From an uncultured Eubacteriales bacterium (GTDB lineage: Bacteria > Bacillota > Clostridia > Oscillospirales > Acutalibacteraceae), in NCBI GenBank assembly GCA_934489895.1, contig CAKSST010000011.1, positions 1-55,902 on the forward strand: a DNA stretch of 55,902 nt, given 5' to 3'. The notes under the pieces were generated by a model that saw only the letters and a program-made list of their open reading frames with translations, was not told where the DNA came from and ran no database searches. Shown here in pieces: positions 1 through 9,062 of the stretch. Made by a program: the position numbers and the translations under genes. The stretch's first letter is position 1. The number at the start of each line of letters is the position of its first letter.

Positions 1-146
1 ATATTTTGTATTTCTTGCTTTTCACACTCGTATTTATATGCATTCAAATGCTTTAAGTAATAATAAAATGTACTTCGAGCCAAACCCGACAATTGCAGCA
101 AGTCATTTAATGGATATCTTTGCCTTAATTCATTGACTATCGCTGC
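1..146 (-). CDS. IS3-family transposase OrfB (integrase), N-terminal part only
   Basis: This is the first 48 or so residues of the DDE integrase. The frame reads EKAAIVNELRQRYPLNDLL, then a GLARSTFYYYLKH segment, which is the typical N-terminal helical region of IS150-type OrfB. It has no start codon of its own here. It is reached from OrfA by a -1 shift at the G-AAA-AAG string (146-152), so the product would be an OrfAB fusion. The catalytic DDE domain lies outside the window. Confidence 0.75.
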
Positions 147-526
147 TTTTTCTTTTCCTCTTGCAACCTTTTCTGAACTAAGGCATCGAGTTTTTTTAAG
201 TATTCTATCTCCATTCGAAGTCGTTGGTTTTCGGCAATTAAATCTTCTTCAACCTTTTTATCTAATTTCGGTGGTCTGCCTTTTCTTGTTACGCCGGCGG
301 AACAAGCTCTGCCGCGTCTTTCCTTCATAAGACCTTCGGCTCCTTCTTCTGGGTATATTCGTTCCCACCTATGCAACATAGATGCAACTGCTGATTCAGA
401 CTGTCTTACCAACCGGTATTTTCGCGCAGTTTCCCTATATCCTAAATTGTGTTCTCGCATATCCATTATAACACCTATTTTGAATTCTGCACTATAAACC
501 TTGTTTTTTCTTCCTGTTTTACCCAT
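137..526 (-). CDS. IS3-family transposase OrfA (helix-turn-helix protein)
   Basis: The protein is about 129 residues with an N-terminal HTH (EFKIGVIMDMREHNLGYRET) and a C-terminal leucine-zipper-like stretch (ENQRLRMEIEYLKKLDALV) typical of IS150-type OrfA proteins, which bind the terminal repeats and, fused to OrfB, form the transposase. The start at 526 is chosen because GGAGG sits 11 bases upstream; a longer reading from 544 adds six residues that overlap that ribosome binding site. The last codons overlap the -1 frame of OrfB, as expected for programmed frameshifting. Confidence 0.85.
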   Translation of the reverse strand: MGKTGRKNKVYSAEFKIGVIMDMREHNLGYRETARKYRLVRQSESAVASMLHRWERIYPEEGAEGLMKERRGRACSAGVTRKGRPPKLDKKVEEDLIAENQRLRMEIEYLKKLDALVQKRLQEEKKKQR

Positions 527-683
527 AAAAATATGCACCTCCAAAAGTATCTAACTTTTGGGGTGCATATCAAATTCTAGGCTTTTTTACATTTTATTTT
601 TTTGTTTATATACAGTTTGCATTTTTGCGGTATAAATAAATTAATATATTGATACACTAATTTAAAAAACTGGAGGTTCTTTT

Positions 684-1658
684 ATGTGTACAGCAATAAG
701 TTACAAAACAAATAATTTATATTTTGGCAGAACATTGGATTATGACTTTTCTTACTGCGAGGAGGTTTGTATCACCCCGCGTAATTATGTTTTTAATTTT
801 AAACATGTACAGCCTATAAAAAGCCATTATGCAATTATTGGTATGGCATATACTGTGGAAGATTACCCGCTTTATTATGATGCCGTAAATGAAAAAGGGC
901 TATGTATTGCAGGTCTTAATTTTGTAAACAATGCAAGCTACAACTCTAAAAATACCATAAAGGATAATATTGCAGTATTTGAACTTATACCATGGGTGCT
1001 CTCGCAATGCGCTTCGGTAGGGGATGTTAAAAAGCTGCTTGAAAAAATCAACCTTACCGATACCGCCTTCAGCGAAAATTTGCCGCCCGCAAGTTTGCAC
1101 TGGCTTATTGCCGACAAAGACTGCTCGATTACACTTGAAGCAGTACAAAGCGGTATGTTTGTTTATGATAACCCTGTAGGTGTGCTTACCAACAATCCTT
1201 CTTTTGATATTCAGATGTTTTCACTTAATGATTATTGGCACCTTTCGGCCAAATCACCGCACAAAAAATTTTGCAACAAAATTGATTTAACCGAATACAG
1301 CAGAGGTATGGGCGCTATTGGGTTGCCAGGCGATTTATCTTCCCGCTCACGCTTTGTGCGTGCCTGTTTTACCAAATTAAATTCGGTTTGCGGTAACGGT
1401 GAAGAGGAAAGTGTAGGACAGTTTTTTCATATTATGGATACCGTTTCACAAACACGCGGATGCTGTGATATAGGTGACAGGCAGTATGAGATAACCGTTT
1501 ACACCTCCTGCTGTAACGCTGACAAAGGCATTTATTACTACACCACCTATAATAATCGTCAAATAACCGCAGTTGATATGCACAAAGAAGATTTAAACGG
1601 CAATAAGCTCATAAGATATCCTCTTGTAAATAAGATGCAAATTAATTTCCAAAATTAA
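684..1658 (+). CDS. Choloylglycine hydrolase family protein (bile salt hydrolase / penicillin V acylase type)
   Basis: Ntn-hydrolases of this family cleave amide bonds such as the glycine or taurine conjugate of bile acids. The protein is 324 residues, the usual length. Cys2, which becomes the N-terminal nucleophile once Met1 is removed, is present (MCTAISY), followed by the conserved FGRTLDYD (Arg16, Asp19), the GLNF loop (Asn79), a VLTNNPSFD segment and a SSRSRFVRA segment, matching the known active-site residues in order. There is no signal peptide, so it acts in the cytoplasm. CTGGAGG precedes the ATG. It stands alone, with a terminator directly downstream. Whether bile salts or another N-acyl amide is the substrate cannot be read from sequence. 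Confidence 0.9.
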   Translation: MCTAISYKTNNLYFGRTLDYDFSYCEEVCITPRNYVFNFKHVQPIKSHYAIIGMAYTVEDYPLYYDAVNEKGLCIAGLNFVNNASYNSKNTIKDNIAVFELIPWVLSQCASVGDVKKLLEKINLTDTAFSENLPPASLHWLIADKDCSITLEAVQSGMFVYDNPVGVLTNNPSFDIQMFSLNDYWHLSAKSPHKKFCNKIDLTEYSRGMGAIGLPGDLSSRSRFVRACFTKLNSVCGNGEEESVGQFFHIMDTVSQTRGCCDIGDRQYEITVYTSCCNADKGIYYYTTYNNRQITAVDMHKEDLNGNKLIRYPLVNKMQINFQN

Positions 1659-1685
1659 AAAGGCGCTTATATAAGCGCCTTTTTA
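1656..1685 (+). terminator. Rho-independent terminator after the choloylglycine hydrolase gene
   Basis: AGGCGCTTAT / ATAAGCGCCT form a perfect stem flanked by A-run and T-run, so it can work in both directions. It starts directly at the stop codon. The next 270 bases to the following gene hold no gene; the only structure seen there is an inverted repeat GTCCTGCC (about 1748) / GGCAGGAC (about 1791). Confidence 0.9.
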
Positions 1686-1955
1686 ATGATTGGGGTTTTG
1701 CTGAGCACAAAGCCCGACAGCACTGCCCACAAGGCTGTAAACAGATTGTCCTGCCATCTTGTTAAATTGTTACACATATTGCATATAAACGGCAGGACTA
1801 TGTTTATATCCCAACACACATAAACCGTAAATGCTTAGACGTCATATTTGCTTTTAACGTAATGTATCGTCTCTATTGCTTTTTTGTATTTCTGACAATT
1901 GAAATAGTTTTGCGATTATTGTATATGACCAAATTTATATAAAGGACCTTTTACA

Positions 1956-2756
1956 GTGAACAAAACAAAGAATCTTAGAACCTCAAAAATTGTTGCTATG
2001 CACTATGTAAAACTTGTGTTTCGCAGTTTTCTTTTTGTTGTTGCATCAACGGTATATATTATAAACCGCATTTACAATAAAAGCTTTACATTAAATGAGA
2101 TACATTACGGTAAACCGGCAATTTTTATTATATGGACAGTATTTATTGTAGAAATGATAATGCGCTTTTTCCCCGCAAAATTAGAAAGCATGGGCTGCCA
2201 GAAGCAGTTTGCGCGCAATTACAGGTCTGTAAAGGATTGTGATAAGCCCCAAGGACAAAGCTGGAAGCGCACATTTGCAGTTGCAGCCATCTGGATAGGT
2301 TTAAACACCGTAATAGCTTTACTGTATATTTTAAATATAATTGATTCGGGCATTTTGTTGCTTATAAGTCTTGCCTTTTCAATATGCGACATAGTATGTA
2401 TTTTGTTTTTCTGCCCCTTTCAGATCTGGTTTATGAAAAATAAATGCTGCGGCACCTGCCGTATTTACAACTGGGACTATGTAATGATGTTTACTCCTTT
2501 GATGTTTATAAAAAACTTTTATACCCTGTCACTTGTTTTGGTTGCCCTTGCTTTGCTTATAAAGTGGGAAATTTTAGTTAGCCGACACCCCGAACGCTTC
2601 TGTGAAAACTCAAACCTTTCATTAAGCTGCGGACTGTGTGAAGAAAAGCTCTGCCATCACAAAAAACAACTGCAGACATATCTGCAGAAAGGCAAATTTA
2701 ATCTTCACGGCAACGCGTTTATAAAAAGCCTAAAAGACAGATTAAAACCTGATTAA
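1956..2756 (+). CDS. Cysteine-rich polytopic membrane protein, unknown function
   Basis: I do not recognise this 266-residue protein beyond a Clostridia-type membrane protein. It starts with GTG, preceded by AAAGGA. There are about five hydrophobic segments (near residues 20-40, 48-66, 105-127, 130-155 and 175-195). Unusual are the many cysteines, including a KCCGTCRIYNWDY motif between the last two membrane segments and a soluble tail with SLSCGLCEEKLCHH, which resembles a metal- or cluster-binding site. It is followed by a terminator and by a convergent flavoprotein gene whose N-terminal region is also rich in CxxC motifs. Confidence 0.7.
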   Translation: MNKTKNLRTSKIVAMHYVKLVFRSFLFVVASTVYIINRIYNKSFTLNEIHYGKPAIFIIWTVFIVEMIMRFFPAKLESMGCQKQFARNYRSVKDCDKPQGQSWKRTFAVAAIWIGLNTVIALLYILNIIDSGILLLISLAFSICDIVCILFFCPFQIWFMKNKCCGTCRIYNWDYVMMFTPLMFIKNFYTLSLVLVALALLIKWEILVSRHPERFCENSNLSLSCGLCEEKLCHHKKQLQTYLQKGKFNLHGNAFIKSLKDRLKPD

Positions 2757-2787
2757 AAAACGGTACGCATGCGTACCGTTTTTTTAT
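2752..2787. terminator. Bidirectional terminator between convergent genes
   Basis: AACGGTACGC / GCGTACCGTT is a perfect palindrome flanked by A-run and T-run, lying between the plus-strand membrane protein gene and the minus-strand flavoprotein gene, and can serve both. Confidence 0.9.
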
Positions 2788-4152
2788 TTATTTCAAAATA
2801 TTCCTTGCAACATAAATGCCACTGGCCGATGCATGGGAAAGCGAATGGGTAATGCCGCTACCGTCGCCTATCATATAAAGACCTTTATGCTTTGTCTGCA
2901 GGTTGTCGTCAACATCAACCTCCATATTATAGAACTTAACCTCAACGCCGTACAGCAGGGTATCATCATTTGCAGTACCGGGGGCAACCTTGTCAAGCGC
3001 ATAAATCATCTCAATAATACCGTCTAAAATACGTTTGGGTAATACAAGCGATAAATCTCCCGGGGTTGCACTGAGTGTGGGTATTACAAAGGACTCATTA
3101 ATTCTGCTTTGTGTTGAGCGCTGACCGCGTATTAAATCGCCAAAACGCTGTACCATAACACCGCCGCCCAGCATATTGGAAAGCCTTGCAATAGACTCGC
3201 CGTAGCCGTTAGAATCCTTAAAAGGCTCCGAAAAATGCTTAGAAACAAGCAGTGCAAAGTTTGTATTGGCCGTCTGCTTTGCGGGGTCTTCATAGCTGTG
3301 GCCGTTAACCGTAATAATGCCGTTGGTATTTTCATTAACCACCGCGCCCTTGGGATTCATACAGAAGGTACGCACCCTGTCCTCATATTTTGGGGTGCGG
3401 TAAACAATCTTGCTTTCATAAAGCTCGTCAGTAATATGGGCGAAAATTTCTGCAGGCAACTCAACACGTACACCTATGTCCACACGGTTTGACATTGTTG
3501 AAATATCCAGATCCTTGCAAACCTGCTCTACCCATTTACTGCCGCTTCTGCCGACCGATATAATGCAATCTTTGCAGGTATAACTGCCGTTTTTACAGTT
3601 TATCTTGTAGCCATTGGGGTCAATTTCAACTGTTTCAACAGGAGTGTTAAAGAAAAAATCAACCTTATCCTTTAAGTAATTATAAAGGTTTTCAAGCACA
3701 ATATAGTTAATATCTGTACCTAAGTGACGGACAGAAGCATCAAGCAAATGCAGGTCATTACGCATACACTCGGTTTTAAACTTTGTGCCCGCAGTTGAAT
3801 ACAGCTTTGTACCCTCGCCGCCGTATTTCATATTTATATCGTCAACATAGTGCATAAGCTCTAAAGCGTGTGCTTTTCCGATATGCTCATAAAGCACACC
3901 GCCGAAATCGTTTGTAATGTTATATTTACCGTCAGAAAATGCACCCGCACCGCCAAAGCCGCTCATAATTGAGCAGACCTTACAGCCTATACAGGATTTT
4001 ATTTTTTTGCCGTCAATGGGGCATTTGCGCTTTGCAAGCTCATTACCTGTTTCAAAAACAGCCACTTTCAATTCGGGCTTTTGGGTAATAAGCTCATAAG
4101 CCGAGAAAATGCCGCCGGGACCTGCACCTATAATTAAAACATCATAACGCAT
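2788..4152 (-). CDS. NAD(P)/FAD-dependent oxidoreductase (COG2509-like flavoprotein)
   Basis: A 454-residue flavoprotein. The N-terminus has the dinucleotide-binding GxGxxG motif (DVLIIGAGPGGIFSAYEL) followed near residues 43-61 by CPIDGKKIKSCIGCKVCS, a cysteine cluster typical of the uncharacterised FAD-dependent dehydrogenases of COG2509. A second FAD motif near the C-terminus (GLYMIGDGSG) is also present. The physiological substrate is not known for the family. GGGAGA lies 8 bases before the ATG. It is monocistronic or the last gene of a minus-strand unit with the DUF554 gene. Confidence 0.85.
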   Translation of the reverse strand: MRYDVLIIGAGPGGIFSAYELITQKPELKVAVFETGNELAKRKCPIDGKKIKSCIGCKVCSIMSGFGGAGAFSDGKYNITNDFGGVLYEHIGKAHALELMHYVDDINMKYGGEGTKLYSTAGTKFKTECMRNDLHLLDASVRHLGTDINYIVLENLYNYLKDKVDFFFNTPVETVEIDPNGYKINCKNGSYTCKDCIISVGRSGSKWVEQVCKDLDISTMSNRVDIGVRVELPAEIFAHITDELYESKIVYRTPKYEDRVRTFCMNPKGAVVNENTNGIITVNGHSYEDPAKQTANTNFALLVSKHFSEPFKDSNGYGESIARLSNMLGGGVMVQRFGDLIRGQRSTQSRINESFVIPTLSATPGDLSLVLPKRILDGIIEMIYALDKVAPGTANDDTLLYGVEVKFYNMEVDVDDNLQTKHKGLYMIGDGSGITHSLSHASASGIYVARNILK

Positions 4153-4187
4153 ATTTTACATCTCCCGTATTTTTAAAAAATAAAAAA

Positions 4188-4858
4188 TCATCCAACAATT
4201 GCGCAGAACGCAACAGGTATAAGCAATGCAGGAAGCATATTCATTGTTTTGAAATCTTTAATACCTAAAATTGAAATACCTGAGCTTGCAATCAAAAATC
4301 CGCCTACAACGGATAATTCCGTCATCATTTCCGGTGACATAAAATCACCCAGCAGTAATGCAAGCAGGTAAATACCGCCCTGCCATAAAAACAGCACCGC
4401 CGCGCTTATGATTATACCGAAGCCATAGGTTGATGCAAGCACCATACTTGTAACCAAGTCCGGCGTTGCGTTTGTAAAAAGATAAGTATGGTCATTATAC
4501 AAAGCACTTTGTATAGGGCCAAGTATTGACAGCGTACCTATGCAAAAAAGCAAAATACCTGTGGAAATACCGCGGCTTAACTGTCCTGCTGAAAAGCGGT
4601 CTGCAAGCTTTTGGAATTTGTCGTTTAAATCAATTATACGCCCAACAAGCCGCCTAGCGCAAGGCTTACAATAAACAAAACGGGATATTTGCTGTTTGGC
4701 ATATTTTGTACCACGGCATTAATACCAAGACCTGTTGCGGCAAGACCCATAGCATTGAACAAAACTTCCTGATGTTTTTCATTTATACCTTTTTTCAGGA
4801 AGCCGCCTATTATACTGCCCGCAATAATACAGCCGACATTTACAAATGTTCCTATCAT
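4188..4858 (-). pseudogene. DUF554 family membrane protein, split by a frameshift
   Basis: Two reading frames together make one DUF554 membrane protein of about 223 residues, the normal family length. The first part starts at 4858 (MIGTFVNVGCIIAGSIIGG), with AAAGGAG 8 bases upstream, and runs into a stop at about 4634. The second continues in the -1 frame (GRIIDLNDKFQKLADRFSAG, then the next membrane helices) to 4188. The join is near 4643-4660 in a GGCGGCTTGTTGGGC stretch. A one-base deletion or a sequencing/assembly error explains it. The function of DUF554 proteins is unknown. Confidence 0.8.
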
Positions 4859-4954
4859 TTTAAAAACTCCTTTGTATAGGCTGGCGGGAAGCGGCCCCGT
4901 CACGCCTGAGCCGAATAACATTATATCAAACAATTATAGGTTTTGTAAAGTATT

Positions 4955-4986
4955 AAAAACGGCTGCGCTTATACGCAGCCGTTTTT
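4955..4986 (-). terminator. Terminator of the OPT-PqqD operon
   Basis: AAAAACGGCTGCG / CGCAGCCGTTTTT forms a stem with a 5-base loop immediately after the stop codon of the PqqD-like gene, followed by a T-run in the minus-strand direction. Confidence 0.9.
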
Positions 4987-4988
4987 AA

Positions 4989-5333
4989 TTACTTATAGCT
5001 TATAAAGCCATAGCTTTGCAATATCTGAGTATACTTTGACAGGCGTTCATAAAGCGGGTTTATCTCGTCACCGAAATGCTCCTTTGCAAGCTCACCTATT
5101 TCAATAATATTTTTGTTGCCGTCAACTTGCTGCCAGATGTAGCTGCCGATCTTATCCAGATGGATATAGCTTACCTTTGGCTTTTTGAGCAGCTTTTGTG
5201 CTATACGGTTGAAAACGCCCTTATTTTCAATCTCCAGCGTTACAATACCGTTTTCATCACACTTAAAGCCGATATTTTCACTGCGCACCGGTATTTGTTC
5301 AAAGAAATTTCGCTCTTTTACTGCTTTTTTCAT
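4989..5333 (-). CDS. PqqD family protein (RRE-like domain) linked to OPT transporter
   Basis: A 114-residue protein whose C-terminal 75 residues have the winged-helix PqqD pattern (KIGSYIWQQVDGNKNIIEIG, then a two-helix YTQILQSYGFI end). PqqD-like domains bind peptides for radical-SAM maturases, but no maturase or precursor peptide is found next to this one. Its ATG overlaps the stop of the OPT transporter gene by four bases, so the two are translationally coupled and probably work together. A peptide-binding role in transport is an inference. Confidence 0.8.
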   Translation of the reverse strand: MKKAVKERNFFEQIPVRSENIGFKCDENGIVTLEIENKGVFNRIAQKLLKKPKVSYIHLDKIGSYIWQQVDGNKNIIEIGELAKEHFGDEINPLYERLSKYTQILQSYGFISYK

Positions 5334-7237
5334 ATTTTATTGTCACGCTTTTTCCAAAGTGTAAATTTAAGCAGTGTAAGAATGATAATTGCAAACAGTA
5401 CAAGTGAGCCGATAGAAGATACATTTGCGGGGATATACTCTGACAGGTCAACAATCTTATCGATGCCGAATACCGCAAGCAGTGCAAGGGCTATACCGAC
5501 AAGACCTTCCCCTGCAATCATACCTGAGCAGAAAAGTATACCATCGTTTACTATAGCGGTCTTTTCTTCCTTATTTTTCTTTAACTTATCAAGAGTGAGA
5601 CGCACAAGACCGCCGACCATAATGCAGGCATTAAGCTGTACAGGCAGATAAATACCGATTGCAAAGGGCAGTACAGGTATGCCTATAAGCTCAACAACAA
5701 CAGCAATAAATACACCCGTAAATACCAAAGCCCAGGGCAAATCGCCGCCCATAACGCCTTCAATTATAAGCTTCATCAGGGTTGCCTGAGGAGCAGCAAG
5801 TTGATCAGTACCAAAGCCCCAAGCCCGATCCAGCAGATACAAGGTGCCGCCAATGGCAAGCGCTGCTGAAACAACACCCACAATTTCACCTATCTGCTGT
5901 TTTTTGGGTGTTGCACCAAGCAAATATCCAGTCTTCAAGTCTTGCGAGGTGTCGCCCGCAATAGCAGAAACAATGCAGATAATTGAGCCGATTGCAATAG
6001 CACTGCACATGCCTGCAATGCTCTGATTGCCCGTAGACTTGAGTATAAGCGTTGCAATAAGCAGTGTTGCAATTGCCATACCTGAAACGGGGTTGTTACT
6101 GCTTCCGACCAATCCAACCATACGTGAAGAAACGGTCGCAAAGAAGAAACCGAACACAACAATAATGATTGCGCCAATGGGATTTACGGGAATTGCAGGT
6201 ATTAACCATATAAGCAAGGTTAACACAATAATTGCACCGATAACAATCTTTAAGTTTATATCCTTTGAGGTGCGCTCGCTTCCTACTGCGCCGCCTAAGG
6301 ATATGCTCTTCATAGCGCCGCCAAAGGTTTTAACAATCAAAGGCAGTGATTTTATAAGACTTATAATACCGCCTGCAGCCAAAGCGCCTGCGCCGATGTA
6401 TCTGATATATGTGCTCCAGATTGCACCGGCACCGCCGCTTGCGTAAACCTCGCTTATGGGTGCTGTACCGGGGTAAAGTATTGTTTCGCCGCCGAAAAGC
6501 ACTATAAGTGGTATAAGCACAAGCCAGCTTAAAACGCCGCCCGCAAACATATAGGATGAAATTCTTGCACCGCAGATGTAGCCAACGCTCATAACAGCGG
6601 GATAAATCTGTGATCCGATTTCACCCGCATATCCTTTAACGCGGCACGAAACCTCGCCCGACACTACTTTTAAACCGTCAATTATAAACTTAAACAACGC
6701 GGCAAATCCCATACCCGCAAAAACGGTTGATGCATTTGCACCGCCTTTTTCACCCGCAAGCAGAACCTCTGCACAGGCTGTGCCCTCGGGGTAAGGCAGG
6801 GTGTTATGTTCTTTTACAATAAGTGCGTTACGCAAAGGCACCATAAAGAACACACCCAAAAGACCGCCTATAAGGGCAATCAAGGTTATTTCAACAATAT
6901 TAGGTTTGTCCATTTTGCCCTCTGCCGCCCATAAAAACAAAGCGGGCAGTGTAAAAATTGCACCTGCGGCAAGTGATTCACCCGCAGAGCCTATAGTCTG
7001 AACAATATTGCTTTCAAGAATGGAGTTTTTGCGCATCATTATGCGGATAACTCCCATTGCAATAACTGCCGCGGGGATTGATGCCGAAACGGTCATACCC
7101 ACACGAAGACCTAAATAAGCATTTGCCGCGCCAAACACAACAGAAAGGATAATACCCATAACAATTGATGTAACTGTTATTTCGGGAGTTACCTTCTGTG
7201 CAGGAATATACGGCTTAAATTCGTCTTTGTTTTCCAT
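5330..7237 (-). CDS. OPT family oligopeptide transporter
   Basis: A 635-residue polytopic membrane protein with at least a dozen hydrophobic segments and the family's N-terminal signature (GIILSVVFGAANAYLGLRVG) and PYPEGTACAEVL motif. Prokaryotic OPT proteins import small peptides or metal chelates using the proton gradient. It is followed by the PqqD-like gene with a four-base overlap and preceded, on the same strand, by a PepD peptidase, which suggests uptake and then hydrolysis of small peptides. Confidence 0.9.
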   Translation of the reverse strand: MENKDEFKPYIPAQKVTPEITVTSIVMGIILSVVFGAANAYLGLRVGMTVSASIPAAVIAMGVIRIMMRKNSILESNIVQTIGSAGESLAAGAIFTLPALFLWAAEGKMDKPNIVEITLIALIGGLLGVFFMVPLRNALIVKEHNTLPYPEGTACAEVLLAGEKGGANASTVFAGMGFAALFKFIIDGLKVVSGEVSCRVKGYAGEIGSQIYPAVMSVGYICGARISSYMFAGGVLSWLVLIPLIVLFGGETILYPGTAPISEVYASGGAGAIWSTYIRYIGAGALAAGGIISLIKSLPLIVKTFGGAMKSISLGGAVGSERTSKDINLKIVIGAIIVLTLLIWLIPAIPVNPIGAIIIVVFGFFFATVSSRMVGLVGSSNNPVSGMAIATLLIATLILKSTGNQSIAGMCSAIAIGSIICIVSAIAGDTSQDLKTGYLLGATPKKQQIGEIVGVVSAALAIGGTLYLLDRAWGFGTDQLAAPQATLMKLIIEGVMGGDLPWALVFTGVFIAVVVELIGIPVLPFAIGIYLPVQLNACIMVGGLVRLTLDKLKKNKEEKTAIVNDGILFCSGMIAGEGLVGIALALLAVFGIDKIVDLSEYIPANVSSIGSLVLFAIIILTLLKFTLWKKRDNKI

Positions 7238-7319
7238 AATTACTCCTTAATGCACCAAAAAATTCGGTGTGTTTTTTCAAAATGCCACAGTATACATAAA
7301 GATTGCTTTAAAGCAGCTT

Positions 7320-8762
7320 CTATTTAATTTTTCCCAAAATGTTAAGCAAAAGCTGAAATATCTGCTCTGCCGAGCTTATTTTCAGCCTTTCGTTTACCGT
7401 ATGCACATCATAAATTGTGGGACCGATTGCAATACATTCAAGGTCTGGTATTTTGGCGCAGAAAACGCCGCACTCAAGTCCCGCGTGTATTGCTTCAACC
7501 TTTGGTGCTGTGCCAAACTGCCGGGTAAAGCATTCGGTATAAAGCTTTTGCAGTGAAGAGTTATCCTTATATTCCCACGGCGGATAAAAGCCGCTTGAAT
7601 AGGTACTGCAGGAAATGCAGGTTGAAAGCATTTTAAGCTTTTGAATAACCGCTTCCATAGCAGACTGTTTATTACTTCGTACAGAAAAATCCAAACTGAT
7701 AATATCATCATTTGTTTTTAGTATGCCTAAATTAAGCGAGGTTTCTACAAGCCCCTCAATATCTGCGCTCATTTCAACAACACCGTTCGGTGCACAAGCA
7801 AGCAGAAAAATAAGCTGTTCTTTAATATTTTTATCAAGGCATAAGTGTTTATTTTTATTTTGGCTATTTATTTCGAAACAAAAGCCAGGCTCGCGGGCGG
7901 CGTTTTCTGCTTTAATAACATTAAGGTAAGCGTTGGCAGCAGCTATAAACTTTTCGGGTCGCTTTGTGCAAAGCTTCATACTGCAAGAAGGTGTTATAGC
8001 ATTGCTTTTTTCGCCACCGTCAATTGATATAAGTTCAAAATCGGTAACGGCTTGCATATAGTTTAAAAATCTGCCCGCAAGAATATTTGCGTTTTGTCTT
8101 CCTTTATTTATCTCTATACCCGAATGGCCGCCCTTTAAACCGCAAAGTACAACTTCAATCTGTGTGCCGCTCACCGCTTTTCTGTTTACGGGGATATCAA
8201 TAATAAATTCCGTACCTCCGGCACAGGAAACCGTTAAGGTATCATCCCTTTCCGAGTCAAGATTTATAAGCCTTTTGCCGCAAAGCAGGCTTGCATCAAG
8301 CTGTGCCGCACCAACCATACCAATTTCTTCATCGGTGGTAAATACCGCCTCAATAGCGGGATGAGGTATATTGTCACTTTCAAGTATTGTTAAAATATAG
8401 CTTACGGCAATACCGTTATCCGCACCGAGCGTTGTACCTTTTGCCTTTATATAATCCCCGTCGGTAAATATTTGCAGACCTTCTTTTCCAAAATCAATAT
8501 CGCATCCGTTTTCCCTTTGGCAAACCATATCCAGATGTCCCTGTAAAATAACGGTGGGGGATGACTCGTACCCTTTTGCCGCCTCTTTAAAAATTATAAT
8601 ATTATTCGCTTTATCTCTGATAACCTTTAAGGAATTTTTATTTGCAAAATCAACACAGTGCTGCGCAATTTTATCCATATTGCCTGAGCCGTGCGGAATT
8701 TTGCACAAGGCTTCAAAATGCTCAAACACCCGCTTTTTAAGCTGGTTTTTATCTATATTCAT
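7320..8762 (-). CDS. pepD: Aminoacyl-histidine dipeptidase (M20 metallopeptidase)
   Basis: A 480-residue cytosolic di-zinc dipeptidase of the PepD type, the family's usual size. The metal and catalytic residues are present in order: His76 and Asp78 in GHLDMV, Asp115 in GADNG, Glu145-Glu146 in TTDEEIGM, Asp169 in INLDSE, and a C-terminal His in YDVHTVNE. The dimerisation/lid domain is in the middle. Its position upstream of the OPT transporter on the same strand, with an 82-base gap, suggests it degrades the imported peptides. A GGAG lies upstream within the remnant of an AraC gene. Confidence 0.9.
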   Translation of the reverse strand: MNIDKNQLKKRVFEHFEALCKIPHGSGNMDKIAQHCVDFANKNSLKVIRDKANNIIIFKEAAKGYESSPTVILQGHLDMVCQRENGCDIDFGKEGLQIFTDGDYIKAKGTTLGADNGIAVSYILTILESDNIPHPAIEAVFTTDEEIGMVGAAQLDASLLCGKRLINLDSERDDTLTVSCAGGTEFIIDIPVNRKAVSGTQIEVVLCGLKGGHSGIEINKGRQNANILAGRFLNYMQAVTDFELISIDGGEKSNAITPSCSMKLCTKRPEKFIAAANAYLNVIKAENAAREPGFCFEINSQNKNKHLCLDKNIKEQLIFLLACAPNGVVEMSADIEGLVETSLNLGILKTNDDIISLDFSVRSNKQSAMEAVIQKLKMLSTCISCSTYSSGFYPPWEYKDNSSLQKLYTECFTRQFGTAPKVEAIHAGLECGVFCAKIPDLECIAIGPTIYDVHTVNERLKISSAEQIFQLLLNILGKIK

Positions 8763-8765
8763 TTT

Positions 8766-8942
8766 TTATTCGTTCTCCTTTTTCTCTTTAAAGCCGCTTT
8801 TGCGGTATTTTGCAGGGGAAATTCCATACCCTCTCTTAAACACTCTTGTAAAATGGGCTTTTTGTGTTCTCACGCTTAAATCATACAATGTTTTACTGAT
8901 GTTTATAAGACTATCATACAATAAAGCCTTATAAAACGCTAC
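8766..8942 (-). pseudogene. AraC-family regulator, C-terminal DNA-binding remnant
   Basis: Reading the minus strand gives LINISKTLYDLS, then QKAHFTRVFKRGYGISPAKY followed by a Lys-rich end and a stop at 8766. This is the second HTH and C-terminus of an AraC-family activator. An in-frame stop lies just upstream (about 8945) and no start codon or sensor domain remains, so only some 57 residues survive. Its 3' end abuts pepD and supplies that gene's ribosome binding site. Confidence 0.75.
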
Positions 8943-9062
8943 GAAATATTAATAATTGGAATATAGTGCTAAAAATATTAATAATAATTCTTGCAAAAAT
9001 GTTGTATTCCATTTTTATTTTTGTTAAAATTATAATAACGATTTAAAAGTGATGTGATTATA

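Larger units (their letters stand above)
1..572 (-). mobile_element. IS3-family insertion sequence, partial (left part of element)
   Basis: The element is read on the minus strand and runs off the window at base 1. It contains an OrfA-type helix-turn-helix protein and the beginning of the OrfB integrase in the -1 frame, the layout of IS3/IS150 elements. The outer end is placed near 572, where the minus strand begins TGATATGCACCCCAAAAG, upstream of OrfA. The bases CCAAAAGT and ACTTTTGG (541-560) form a small inverted repeat just inside that end. The opposite end and any target duplication are outside the window, so the boundary is an inference. Confidence 0.8.

Noticed and set aside
4634..4660. 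Programmed -1 frameshift in the DUF554 gene.
   Set aside because: No slippery heptamer is present at the join; an indel or error is more likely.
8554..8934. Plus-strand open frame across pepD and the AraC remnant.
   Set aside because: Both minus-strand frames match known families, so this frame is a shadow.
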